NCBI GenBank assembly: GCA_015478945.1
Contig: JABUQX010088466.1
Span: forward strand, 1-10,000
Length of the DNA stretch: 10,000 bases
Origin: Trachelipus rathkii
Taxonomy: Eukaryota; Arthropoda; Malacostraca; Isopoda; Trachelipodidae
Direction: 5' to 3'
The position numbers and the translations under genes are program-made. Shown piece by piece: positions 1 through 7,878 of this stretch (positions are counted from its first letter, which is position 1; the number at the start of each line of letters is the position of its first letter). Below the pieces are notes generated by a model that was not told the DNA's origin, made no database searches, and saw nothing but the letters and a program-made list of their open reading frames with translations.

Positions 1-1
1 C

Positions 2-21
2 GCAGAGATCGGGGACTCTGC
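2..21. repeat. Small perfect hairpin, 6-bp stem
   Basis: GCAGAG (2-7) pairs with CTCTGC (16-21) around an 8-nt loop, ATCGGGGA. It lies at the window edge, so any larger structure to the left is cut off. No T-run follows on either side to suggest a terminator. Confidence 0.5.
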
Positions 22-89
22 CTCGTCATGGCCTTCTTGCGTGATAGGTTATTCCATATACGTGGTTGTCCAATCATACATTAGTGATT

Positions 90-140
90 GCCAAAAATTA
101 GGTGGTGCCAAAAATACCCGTGGGCCAAAAATGCGCCATG
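90..140. repeat. Three-copy tandem repeat, 17-bp period
   Basis: GCCAAAAAT recurs at 90-98, 107-115 and 124-132, each copy starting exactly 17 bp after the last. The nine-base core is perfect, and the eight-base remainder of each unit has diverged. A weaker relative (GACCAAAA) starts at 145, out of phase. This is a decayed minisatellite or a cluster of binding-site-like words; the sequence does not say which. Confidence 0.6.
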
Positions 141-194
141 AACAGACCAAAAGGTTTGGTTTGAAAAAAGGTACAGGTGACTCTACCAAAATAC

Positions 195-233
195 AATGGT
201 TAAGGCCATAAAAGGTCTCAAGGCCATGGTTAA
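195..233. repeat. Interleaved direct repeats of ATGGTTAA and AAGGCCAT
   Basis: ATGGTTAA occurs at 196-203 and 226-233, and AAGGCCAT at 202-209 and 220-227. The two words swap order around a 10-nt centre: first ATGGTTAA then AAGGCCAT, afterwards AAGGCCAT then ATGGTTAA. The arrangement suggests a local duplication and rearrangement. No function can be assigned. Confidence 0.5.
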
Positions 234-360
234 AATACATTCGTAGTGCTCATATAAAAGGTTCAGCGGTCAGATACTTCACTTTTTCTTTATATAAGGT
301 AAAAAAATGAGTCGGCGTCATTTATTATCGTTACCCGGTAAATTAACTCACCTGTTATCC

Positions 361-430
361 TACTAACTTATATATATTAATTCATATATATTATTATATA
401 TTATATTATTATATATACTTTTATCTTATA

Positions 431-463
<33 letters not shown>

Positions 464-639
464 GTATATTTATATTATCTTTATATTCTTTATATATATT
501 ATGAGTCATATTTATACTATGATGTATGGTATTTTATATATATAGGATGTTATCTTTATTTTATGTACTTGATTATTTTATTATTTATTTTTTATATTTA
601 TTTCTATTATTAGTTATTTTTATATATTTATATGTGATA
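361..639. repeat. AT microsatellite-rich tract
   Basis: The tract is nearly pure A/T with irregular TATAT and ATTAT words and a perfect (TA)13 run at 438-463. It is very poor in G and C. A 60-codon + strand frame at 526-708 begins in this AT sequence and encodes mainly Y, I, L and F. I regard it as a chance frame. Confidence 0.85.
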
Positions 640-850
640 ATAAGTCCTGAGTTAGCTGTATGGAGCGTATTATGCTCAAGTGAAGGTTCTAACGTATCTG
701 ACTCATAGTGTATAGGGTGGGGTCATTGACCGTTTTTACCTAATATTGAGAGGTTATTGGTTATTCGTACTAGAGCCCTCCGCTCCGTACTATATAGTTT
801 TCTATATCCTATTGTTATTGTGAGGTATTACCTGGATTATACTGAGTATG
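640..850. other. Unique islet inside the AT tract, no gene seen
   Basis: About 200 bp of mixed sequence interrupt the AT repeats, with small inverted repeats such as GAGC/GCTC near 672-686. No tRNA, no conserved protein and no long frame are visible. It may be the remnant of older unique DNA into which AT repeats expanded. Confidence 0.5.
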
Positions 851-1049
851 TGATATATATATATTATATTTACTATTATTATTACATTTAATATATTATT
901 ATTATATTTATATAATATATTATATATATATATTATATATTATATTTAATATATATGATATTATTATTATAATTTCTATATATATCTATATATATATATT
1001 TATTATTTTATATATATAATCAATATATTTATATTATAATATAAAATCA
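851..1049. repeat. AT microsatellite-rich tract, second block
   Basis: Irregular TATAT/ATTATT repeat with almost no G or C, the same type as the preceding AT block. Nothing functional can be seen in it. Confidence 0.85.
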
Positions 1050-1215
1050 TCAGCTATGTGCGAACTTTCCTTCACCAAGTTGCTTTTCTTACTCTCTCAT
1101 CTGGCGCTGTTTTATCCTATACTTGTTCAGTCGACTCTCTTTCTCGTCTCTCTCTCTCTCTTCTCTATAACTACTATTTATCTTATCTTATTTCTTCTTC
1201 TCTTCTCTCTAATTC
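1050..1215. other. Pyrimidine-rich patch with a TC run
   Basis: This is the first appearance of the C/T-rich + strand style that dominates from 3.1 kb onward. It contains a TC-repeat run around 1146-1166. Two overlapping frames (1056-1280 and 1058-1264) are open here and run on into AT repeat. Their products are rich in L, S, Y and I because of composition, and I do not call them genes. Confidence 0.6.
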
Positions 1216-1735
1216 ATCTTATATATACCTTATATATAATATATATATATTTTATTATATCTAGTATATTATATATCTAATCATATATATATATATATAT
1301 ATATATTTATATTATATATTCTATATTTTTTATTTTTATATATTAATAATTATTACTTTATTAAATATCTAATATATTATCATTATCATATATATTTTTT
1401 TTTATTAATTTTACTATACTAATATATATATTAAATACTTGAGGCAAATTTCTATCTAAAACGTTTCTTAATTTATTAGTTTGATATTATTCCAATGATT
1501 TTTACACTATATATAATAATTTATATTAAAGTTATTCTTATTTACTATATAGATTTTTGTATCACCAAACTTTCTTATTTTGATTGAGTTTTTTTTAATC
1601 ATATTCTTTTGTTATTTAAATATTATTATATTTATTATGTATATATTTTATCGTATTTTATAATATATATATATATTATTATTAACATATAGTATTTTTA
1701 AACTAACATTTTATATAACTCTAAACATTCTAGCA
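1216..1735. repeat. AT low-complexity tract
   Basis: AT-rich low-complexity DNA with a perfect (AT)12 run at 1283-1306 and homopolymer T and A stretches. The second half is less regular. No open frame or RNA signature is visible. Confidence 0.8.
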
Positions 1736-2031
1736 GACAATACGCGAGTGCTCCGCTACTTTTTTAACCGATTAATGGACACGAAACTGCCTAGGCCTGT
1801 AATTTATAACTGGCTCAATACAAGTGTTAATTAATATAATATAGCGGTTTATTAATATCTGTTACTTAATATTTATTCGATTTCAATTTTTGCATAATCT
1901 CTTTTATAATTTATTATGTACTTAGAGCTGATGAATTTGATCAACTTTCGCAAAAAAAATAAATAGAATTTTATACGTAACATTTTCATTTTAGTCTGAC
2001 ATAAATTTACTGATCTGTTTCTATAATGTTA

Positions 2032-2056
2032 ACTCGTGCTGAGGACGAGTAGCACG
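2032..2056. other. Overlapping pair of mutually exclusive 6-bp hairpins
   Basis: ACTCGT (2032-2037) can pair with ACGAGT (2045-2050) around a 7-nt loop. CGTGCT (2035-2040) can pair with AGCACG (2051-2056) around a 10-nt loop. Both perfect stems need CGT at 2035-2037, so only one can form at a time. The sequence lies in AT-rich surroundings and is visibly GC-richer than its flanks. The geometry is that of a small bistable switch, but no gene downstream gives it a role. Confidence 0.5.
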
Positions 2057-2736
2057 TCAATATTTTTAAATTTTTACGTAATAGGAATCTATATTTTGAT
2101 ATATTTTATTATAGGTTATACCTATATATTCTCTGTTTGTTATATGATCGAATTATATTTAATAGCTAATTAGATTAATTATGACGAGGAGTGTAATTGT
2201 GTTGAGTTTTATATGGTGTATTGTTTGATGTTTGAGTATGTGGAGTGTTGATATTATATTTATCGTTATATAACTTATATATCTTTCAGTATCTAAGTCT
2301 AAATCTACCTTACTAATAGTGCTTTAATTAAAAAAAAATTCATGTTTAAAAATGATTCTAAACTTTTTTCTTAGTATTATATAGCATTTCTCGCATCATT
2401 CATACTAATATTTTTTTCATTCTTCTATTTTAACACTCGCAGGTTTGGTATATCCCTATATCTAGCTACTTACTCTTTATATCCTATATATTACTATCCC
2501 ATATACATTTATTATATCCATAGTATGATCTTCTCAATATTCAATCACGCATGATTATATACCTAATACTACGCCATATTCTCATATTGAGTTTCATTAT
2601 ATACTTGAGCTATTGCCATAGTCTATTATAGTGGAGATTTTAGTATCTATACGGTACTTCATCTGTGAGATTATTTAGATTACCTGTCTTATTGAATTAT
2701 ACCTACTAAGTATTGTTTGCCCTTTACAGTATATTA

Positions 2737-2755
2737 CTCCTATTAGCTTTAGGAG
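2737..2755. repeat. Perfect 6-bp hairpin
   Basis: CTCCTA (2737-2742) pairs with TAGGAG (2750-2755) around a 7-nt loop, TTAGCTT. No T-tract follows, so terminator function is not suggested. Confidence 0.45.
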
Positions 2756-2798
2756 AGTATTATTGTCTCTATTTATATCATTCGTGTTCTGAGTCGTT

Positions 2799-2813
2799 AG
2801 CGTAGACTACGCT
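2799..2813. repeat. 15-bp palindrome centred on one base
   Basis: AGCGTAG (2799-2805) is mirrored as its reverse complement CTACGCT (2807-2813) around a single A at 2806. In single-stranded form it would fold as a 5-bp stem with a 5-nt loop. As duplex it is a dyad typical in size of a dimeric protein site, but one copy in AT-rich spacer does not establish this. Confidence 0.45.
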
Positions 2814-3120
2814 CTGATTTAGATTTAATGTCTATTATCTACCTAATTTCTTATCTAATGTTTTGCCCGCTCTAGTTCTTCCCATATTCCCTATTCCGTT
2901 TTTCGCCTTTCATTGTGAATTTCGCACCGCCCTTGAGGTTATTATAACGCGCCTCGTCTCTCATTTCCGATATATAAGCCCGACGATAATCTACGCGCGT
3001 GATAACAATCCGACTACGCTAGACTGAGTTGTGATCTAGGTAGAGCATATAGGGTAGCGTATTAGTGTCAGTGAGACCCATACGATTGATGACTGCAGCA
3101 TATGAGGATAACCTCCAAGT

Positions 3121-3462
3121 ATACGTCAGATATCTATATATTACTATCATCTACATTTACTTTTTTTTCTATATATTTCATCTTATATCTGATCACGTCT
3201 CTCTGAAGTAATACATGTTACCATTTCGCATATCTATTATTATACTTTACTATCTACTTCTTACTACTATCCTTTTCATTTATCTTTCATATTATCATTA
3301 TTACTATATATATATCTTCTTTTATTTATCCGTCTCCATATCTTCTATATCTTATTTCATATTATATTATTATTATATATATCTCAGACTTATCCTCTAC
3401 TCTTTTTATATATCTATATCTTTTCTCTTCATATATTTATATCTTTTTCTTTTATACCCGAC
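3121..3462. repeat. TCTATA-type pyrimidine-rich linker
   Basis: Irregular TATC/TCTA/TTAT low-complexity DNA with G almost absent on the + strand, for example none between 3229 and 3331. An 88-codon frame at 3215-3481 is open only because stop codons are rare in this composition; its product is mostly Y, I, L, S and F. This marks the start of the strand-asymmetric half of the window. Confidence 0.8.
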
Positions 3463-3501
3463 TGTGTGTGTGTGCCGCTAGGGTTTACGGCTGTGTGTGT
3501 G
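3463..3501. repeat. TG repeat, short hairpin, TG repeat
   Basis: (TG)6 at 3463-3474 and (TG)5 at 3492-3501 flank a 4-bp stem, GCCG (3474-3477) with CGGC (3488-3491), around a 10-nt loop. Alternating purine-pyrimidine runs of this sort can adopt Z-DNA. The arrangement sits exactly where a TCTATA linker gives way to an islet. Confidence 0.5.
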
Positions 3502-3600
3502 TAATCTTTTCATTTTGTGTCACTCCTCCCATTTTGCTGGCTTGCACATTCGCCCCGTTTGTTTTGGTTCCTTCCATTGCATCCTTAGGTCCTTTTCTCT
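3502..3600. other. Short GC-richer islet, no gene seen
   Basis: About 100 bp of mixed, T-rich sequence lie between two low-complexity linkers. A 109-codon frame (3497-3826) passes through it and then continues into simple repeat. Only its first 30 or so codons are non-repetitive, and they resemble nothing I know. Confidence 0.5.
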
Positions 3601-3825
3601 AATACTATCTATCATATCTAATCGTTATCTTCTATTATATATCATTCATATCTTCTATCTATTCTTATTCTCTCTTATTCTATATTCTATTTTTTATCTT
3701 ATTATCTTTTTATTATATACTATCTATATATATTTTTTTACATTATCACTTTCTATCTTACTATCATACTACTTTTATTATCATCTTACTTTATCTTATT
3801 TCTCATTTATCTACTTAGTTATCTA
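3601..3825. repeat. TCTATA linker with a 193-nt G-free + strand
   Basis: Low-complexity T/A/C sequence with no G on the + strand from 3625 to 3817. Words are mainly TATC, TCTA and TTAT, without a fixed period. Nothing else is visible. Confidence 0.8.
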
Positions 3826-4509
3826 ATGCCCCATTATCCGCGTTGCGGCCCCCTCTCACCCGCTATGATTTTCATTCATCCCCTGTGCCTGCCGTTTCCC
3901 TTTGTACCTCCCAGGCCGTTTGAAGACTACGCGGACCCTGCACCCTCCCTCTCGCCTTTCACCAGCGCACCCAACCTGTCCAGCCTGCGCTATCGTTCCG
4001 GTTGGTGTTCGCAGGCTGGCCGCCGCACTTTGCCTCATGTGGACCACGTCTCGTACGGCTTTCTTGCCACGGCGGAATTTATGCGCGTGGCGCGTTTCGC
4101 CAGTCACCGCTGTCTGTTGTCATAAATATCGTCGACGTGCTGCAACTTTCGCTTCGTACAATACCCGGCGTGCGTGAGCGCGCGTCCGAGGCGTTTGTCC
4201 GTCGGAAGCGCGCTGTGTGAGTACGCCCACCCATGCTGTGCCATCCACTTTTCCACCCGGTGGTGTCCAGGTTATTTAGTGGGTCCCGGGTCCCCGCTCC
4301 TTCACACACCGGCCAGACTAACCCGCCCACCACATCACTTACCCCCCCACCCACTGGTCCTTGGGCCTTTGTGGTTCGTCACATAGCCACGGGTCCGTCT
4401 ATTTACTTCACCCACACGTCAAGTGAAGCGCGTTCCCTTTCACCTTTTCAACTCCCCTGTATCAACTCCCTATCATAATTCTATAGCGCTTCTAACCTAA
4501 TATCCATAG
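3826..4509 (+). other. GC-rich island with weakly coding-like frames
   Basis: The island is roughly 55-60% GC by eye. A 99-codon + strand frame with an ATG at 3826 ends at TAA 4123-4125. Its third-position GC (about 66%) is only slightly above positions one (about 60%) and two (about 57%), so coding is not demonstrated. Other + frames (3902-4177, 4002-4220) and minus frames (3856-4107, 4079-4354) are open over the same DNA. No domain is recognisable. A GTGAGT donor-like site lies at 4217-4222, just after the strong hairpin at 4177-4214. CTTCAC/GTGAAG (4406-4411, 4423-4428) forms a further 6-bp stem. The last 20 bp (CTAAC, CTAAT, then ATAG just before 4510) resemble the end of an intron. Confidence 0.4.
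4177..4214. other. Strong GC-rich stem-loop, 13-position stem
   Basis: The arm at 4177-4189 (AGCGCGCGTCCGA) pairs with 4202-4214 (TCGGAAGCGCGCT) at 12 of 13 positions. The single mismatch is G4184 opposite A4207, and the loop is 12 nt (4190-4201). It is the most stable-looking local fold in the window. A GTGAGT donor-like site begins two bases after its 3' arm. It could be a structural element in an RNA or a relic of an inverted duplication. Confidence 0.6.
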
Positions 4510-5003
4510 ATGCTGACATGGTTGCTCGGCGTCTTCCCCCGTCAATGTTCCATCTACCCTATGACTTCCTACTCCGACGTCCTTTGCATGCCTGCACTTT
4601 TTTCACATCACCTTTCCCGCGCACCCCTCGGCGACTATTTGCTTTACCGCGACTTTTCGTTTCGTTCTCCTTTACACACATTACCATATCCCATCACTCA
4701 TCATCCACGACGCACATATAAGTTTGCTTATCCCTCTCCTTCCGATTTCATTTCTTTTTCCACGTTTCACTCCAAGCACGTGTGAGTTTATGTTCCTGTT
4801 TCCCTCCGGCTTTTCGTTCTCCTCATGGCCCGAAGCCCTAATATCTTTCTACTATATTCACGCTCTTGTCAGTGTTATGTCCCTCTTACAGGTTACTTGA
4901 CAGGTTACCTGTTTCGCACACGCACCCTACCCTCATCCGCGGCTTCTCCTACCTTACACGACGCACCTACTATCGGCTCGTTGCACTACACCCGCCACCC
5001 TGA
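4510..5003 (+). CDS. Candidate two-exon ORF of 127 aa, function unknown
   Basis: An ATG at 4510, directly preceded by an in-frame TAG (4507-4509), opens a frame that would end at TGA 4783-4785. That stop lies inside a GTGAGT donor-like site. Excising 4782-4891 as a 110-nt GT-AG intron (GTGAGT, a CTAAT branch-like word at 4838-4842, a pyrimidine-rich stretch, then CTTACAG) joins 4510-4781 to 4892-5003 in frame, ending at TGA 5001-5003. The first 50 codons show GC of about 52%, 44% and 64% at positions one to three, a coding-like pattern; the rest is weaker. The N-terminus has a short hydrophobic run (MLTWLLGVF). The product is rich in S, P, H, R and Y, and I recognise no family. A different frame over the first exon (4518-4721) also reads like protein, and stops are rare here by composition, so the model may be chance. 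Confidence 0.22.
4782..4891 (+). other. Candidate GT-AG intron with duplicated acceptor
   Basis: The segment starts GTGAGTTT and ends CTTACAG, with CTAAT at 4838-4842 about 50 nt before the AG and a pyrimidine-rich + strand in between. ACAGGTTAC occurs twice, at 4888-4896 and 4900-4908, which places a second possible AG at 4902-4903. The 12-nt offset would remove exactly four codons without changing frame. This is inferred from consensus resemblance only. Confidence 0.3.
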
Positions 5004-5127
5004 TTTAATTTAATTGTTACCGCCTGCCGTCCATCGTCAGACGTTGCATCTTTGTCCCCCCCTCTATTTTCTCCTTCGCGTGGCTTGGGTCCCATAAGTT
5101 TTTTTTCTCAGACAGGCCGCCCTTTTG
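5004..5127. other. Tail of GC-richer island, no gene seen
   Basis: C/T-rich mixed sequence with runs of C near 5057 and T near 5099-5106 leads into the next low-complexity linker. A frame at 5052-5315 begins here but is mainly low-complexity linker. Nothing functional is visible. Confidence 0.5.
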
Positions 5128-5373
5128 CTCACTCAATATTCATACTATCTTATCATCATCTATACTATATTCTATACTACTATATCATTCTTCATCATAT
5201 TCTTACACCTACCTCAATCTTTCTATATAATATCTTATTCTTTTCATTCCCCTTTACCTTTCACTCATCTCTATTACTCTTTTCTATACTATATACTACT
5301 ATATCTATAAGCTAAATTTATCCTTCCTATCTACACTATATTACTTATTTCTCTCTATCTCTCTATATATTCT
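5128..5373. repeat. TCTATA linker, G-free for 183 nt
   Basis: No G on the + strand from 5128 to 5310, then only one at 5311 before another G-free stretch to 5373. Words are TACTA, TCAT and TTC without a clear period. The linker ends in a pyrimidine run followed by CACAG at 5375-5379, which resembles an intron acceptor. Confidence 0.8.
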
Positions 5374-5740
5374 GCACAGTGGCGGGCCTCTGAGCATAAA
5401 TACTTGGACCCAGTCCCTTCGATACATTGATTATACGATGTGGGTGGGACTATCTGCAGCGATGTAACTAATGAGGACACACTGGCGACTGGCAGCTCAG
5501 TTGCACCTTTAGATCACACAGATCCGCTCGCTGCTTCTCTTCTTTTGACTTCACACATCACCGGCAATCACATGCCTTTGCTCTAGGTGGGCGCTACGGA
5601 CGCGCATGCTTGTAATTCACCCTCACTACACCAGGTTGTCATGTTTTTGCCATTGTCCCTTCCGCTCATCAGGACTTCTCCCTCGCTGGGCCGTTGACCC
5701 AAAATGCACGCGGGCGGCCTATGATTGTACGTTCTTTTAA
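5374..5740 (+). other. Island whose first part lacks the strand bias, possible exon
   Basis: The first 140 bp (about 5380-5520) have normal purine content, unlike everything around them. They follow an acceptor-like CACAG at 5375-5379. Two frames from that boundary are open and protein-like but short: 5380-5427 (16 codons, then TGA) and 5381-5464 (28 codons, then TAA). Neither resembles a known protein. The remainder to 5740 is C/T-rich with several CAG words and no open frame of note. A terminal exon plus 3' untranslated sequence would fit but is unproven. Confidence 0.3.
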
Positions 5741-6247
5741 CTCTGCGTTCTTCTATTCACTCTAACTTAAGTCCACTCTATCACTCATCTAATCAATCCT
5801 CATGTTCATCATCGATACATCCTTACTCATCTCCTGTCTACTCCTCCTCTCATCATCCTTTCATCCTTAATACTAATCATCATATCATCTGCTTCATTCG
5901 CTCCTACACTTTCACTCTCACCCAGTCACTCTACCCATGTCTCATCTCTTTTCCTCACGATGCCTCCTGACTACTCTCACTACTAATCATCTATCTCATT
6001 CATATCTCTACATCTACCATCTACTCTACACTACTCCTTATCCTCATCTCTATCATATCTATCAAATCCCTACTATACTCTCTACTACTCCTATATACAC
6101 TCTATCATCTACTTTCATCATATCTCAATACCATCCTAACTCTCCTAACATCATCACTCTTTACTCACCTTATCATCACTACTACTCATCATCTATACAT
6201 TCTATACTCATCATCCATCTACTCATCCTCACTACTCATTCCACTCT
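5741..6247. repeat. TCATC/CTACT linker with 278-nt G-free tract
   Basis: The + strand has only a handful of G residues before 5969 and none from 5970 to 6247. Words are TCATC, CTACT, CTCAT and TATC with no fixed period, so this is compositionally constrained rather than a simple tandem array. Frames at 5725-5970 and 5937-6431 are open here only because TAG and TGA are nearly impossible without G. I do not annotate them as genes. Confidence 0.85.
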
Positions 6248-6440
6248 GTTTTCCTCACTTTTTGTGGACGCATTTTCTTTGTATACGCTTGCTCATCTGG
6301 GGCGCTCACCCTCCGTCCCCTTCTCTACTGCACCATCCTTTTACACTGCGTCGTGCGCACGGCTGATACCCTCTCTACACTTCGTCCGGCTACTCCTCCA
6401 CGTCACTTTCGCTTGCCTTAGTTGTACGTAATCCTTTTTA
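6248..6440. other. Short GC-richer islet, no gene seen
   Basis: Mixed C/T-rich sequence lies after the G-free tract. It includes one CACTGC word (6344-6349). A + strand frame continues into it from the linker and stops at 6429-6431. No domain or RNA signature is visible. Confidence 0.45.
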
Positions 6441-6528
6441 CTTCATCTTCCGCTTTCTGTCTTCTATCTTCCTATATTCTCTCCCTTATATTAATCATAA
6501 TTTTATCTTGCCTTCCTCTCGGTTGCAG
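6441..6528 (+). other. Pyrimidine tract ending in a strong acceptor-like site
   Basis: About 80 bp of T/C-rich sequence with a TTAATCAT branch-like word (6490-6497) end in GGTTGCAG at 6521-6528. The order of branch-like word, polypyrimidine stretch and CAG matches a spliceosomal 3' splice site, and the following island would begin the exon. No matching donor could be chosen upstream. Confidence 0.3.
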
Positions 6529-7437
6529 TCCGCCCCTTGTCTCCGCTTTATCATTCTCACTGCGTGACTACACCCACACGCTGCTCGTCGCTGTACCATA
6601 TCGCCTCCGTTTGCGCTCTCATTTTTTTATCAGCACTACAACACTGGGCGCGCATTTTTTGGGGGCACATACTTCCTTACCTTCCTTACACGTGACACTC
6701 TTCCTCACTTTGGGTGCGCTACACTCTTATGCCCCCGACCAATCTTTTTCCGCTCTACGTTTCTGTGCTCTACACTACGGCGCACCTCTGTTTCTTTTCA
6801 CCGGACTTAAGAGACCACCGAATATCTTTTTTTCACTCCATGCCACTATTGACTTGCTTTCTATTGTTCCTATCCTTCCTCGTATCTAACTGTCGTCTCT
6901 GCTCGGTTTTCGCCACTCCCGCTTTACTGCCTCCCAACCCGCCTTAATTCTCTTTTTATTACTTCTTTCCCACGGGTTTTACCTTTGGACCTTACCTCCG
7001 TCATGTCGCATACCCTTGTTCGGACCTTTTACGACTTTGCTGTTTTACTACTACTTAGCACCCGATGTGTTTGCGCAGCTTTCCGGTTATTATTTAGGCC
7101 ATAATTGTCTTTAGAAGGTGCTTGCCCTTGTTCTTTTTTATTCATGCCTGCGCCAGTTTTCTCCTTAATCGACCAACATTTGGCTGTTCGCTCATCACCG
7201 GTACCACAGCACTGCTTCGCTTTCCAGGCTAGCCACTGCACTTTTTTTTTGGGACCTCAGGCCGTCCTCCGGCACGACGACACTACCTGACCTTTCACGG
7301 CTATACACGCCTCGAACCACTGCACCTTGCGCAGGAGCGCGTACATACTCTCGCAGCACTGCATGCTCCATTTTCATCTGCAGCTCCGGCTTCACCCCCT
7401 GGAATGCTTTCTTTCTACACCCATTTTGATTTTATTG
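6529..7437 (+). other. GC-richer island, no gene recognised
   Basis: A + strand frame at 6422-6889 (155 codons, starting from TTG) crosses the acceptor-like site and covers the first third. Its product has a recurring Leu/His-Gly-Ala motif, produced by degenerate repeats of a TGGGYGCGC-like word (for example 6644-6652 and 6710-6718). It resembles no family I know. A second frame (6714-6947) and minus frames at 7029-7241 and 7195-7395 are likewise unremarkable. An acceptor-like TTTTTTTTTGGGACCTCAG ends at 7260. CACTGC recurs at 6558, 7210, 7234, 7318 and 7357. Confidence 0.35.
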
Positions 7438-7580
7438 TTTTTACATCTTTATACTTATCTTATACTCTATATCATATTATTTCATCTCTATTATCATCTA
7501 TATATCTCTATTAGTTACCCCTATCTACATATTTAATCTTACTCTTATTATACTCTATGTCTCTTATTATCTATACATAC
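7438..7580. repeat. TCTATA-type linker
   Basis: Low-complexity T/A/C sequence with no G on the + strand from 7438 to 7513 and very few G after that. It separates two GC-rich islands. Nothing else is visible. Confidence 0.8.
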
Positions 7581-7878
7581 TGTCCACACCCGCCCCTAGG
7601 GTACCACTGCCCTCGCCGGACCGGGAAGGACCCTACCCCCCTGCCCCATACACCCACCATCAGACGCCGTATGTGTTCTTGCACTCACCGCGAGATTCGT
7701 TGACTGTCTTGGGGGCCGTCCCCCGCGCATCACATTTCGGCACATACCACGTCGCTGCTGGAGAGGTGGGGGTCGGTTTGTCGGAGTTAATATCAGCGAG
7801 GGTCACTTCCCGTCACGCGACCGCGGCTTCTGCATCAACCCATACGACGAGGACATCGTGCATCCTGTCCAGACGTAG
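7581..7878 (+). other. Start of the most GC-rich island, interrupted open frame
   Basis: The island opens with C-rich sequence and the 8-bp palindrome CCCTAGGG (7594-7601). The frame beginning after TAG 7597-7599 is open for 92 codons to TAG 7876-7878. Its third-position GC is near half until about 7800 and then rises sharply. Between about 7673 and 7775 a different + frame has the better codon pattern (third-position GC about 65%), so a frame switch is possible. I recognise no product. Confidence 0.3.

Larger units (their letters stand above)
1..360. other. Mixed-composition segment with short repeats, no gene recognised
   Basis: This is the only long stretch in the first kilobase without microsatellite character. 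It is slightly AT-rich and contains short direct and inverted repeats. A 63-codon minus-strand frame (49-240) is the longest open frame. It resembles no family I know, and it spans the 17-bp repeat, so I do not call it a gene. TATAAAAG at 253-260 matches a TATA box, but no credible ORF follows it. Confidence 0.6.
1736..3120. other. AT-rich non-repetitive spacer, no gene seen
   Basis: About 1.4 kb of AT-rich but non-repetitive DNA has stops in every frame on both strands and no open frame of 60 codons. It has no tRNA-like B box and no recognisable rRNA block. GC rises slightly after 2870. Three small perfect hairpins lie in it (2032-2056, 2737-2755, 2799-2813) and are listed separately. It could be intergenic spacer or part of a long intron. 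Confidence 0.6.

Noticed and set aside
253..260. TATAAAAG, a perfect TATA-box match
   Set aside because: Such words are expected in AT-rich DNA, and no credible gene begins downstream on this strand.
361..367. TACTAAC, identical to the yeast intron branch-point consensus
   Set aside because: It is followed by AT microsatellite with no convincing acceptor at normal distance and no coding exon beyond.
361..1735. Repeats that could suggest a CRISPR array or replication origin
   Set aside because: There are no regularly spaced identical repeats with unique spacers. AT richness alone does not support an origin call.
1928..1934. CTGATGA, the first conserved box of hammerhead ribozymes
   Set aside because: No GAAA box and no three-stem arrangement follow it; the nearby sequence cannot complete the core.
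2041..2056. CTGAGGA around the bistable hairpin as a variant hammerhead core
   Set aside because: The required GAAA and flanking stems are absent.
3478..3487. AGGGTTTA as a possible telomere-like repeat
   Set aside because: It occurs once, not in tandem.
3215..3826. Two consecutive hydrophobic + strand frames (88 and 109 codons) that look like membrane proteins
   Set aside because: The hydrophobicity comes from TAT, ATT, TTT and CTT codons of the linker repeat, not from a recognisable transmembrane protein.
5937..6431. 164-codon + strand frame
   Set aside because: Most of it lies in the G-free tract, where stops are suppressed by composition. The product is S, Y, H, T, P and I in short repeats, with no domain.
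7300..7340. TTCGA on the minus strand as a tRNA T-loop
   Set aside because: The flanking five-base arms do not pair, and no acceptor or anticodon stem can be built.
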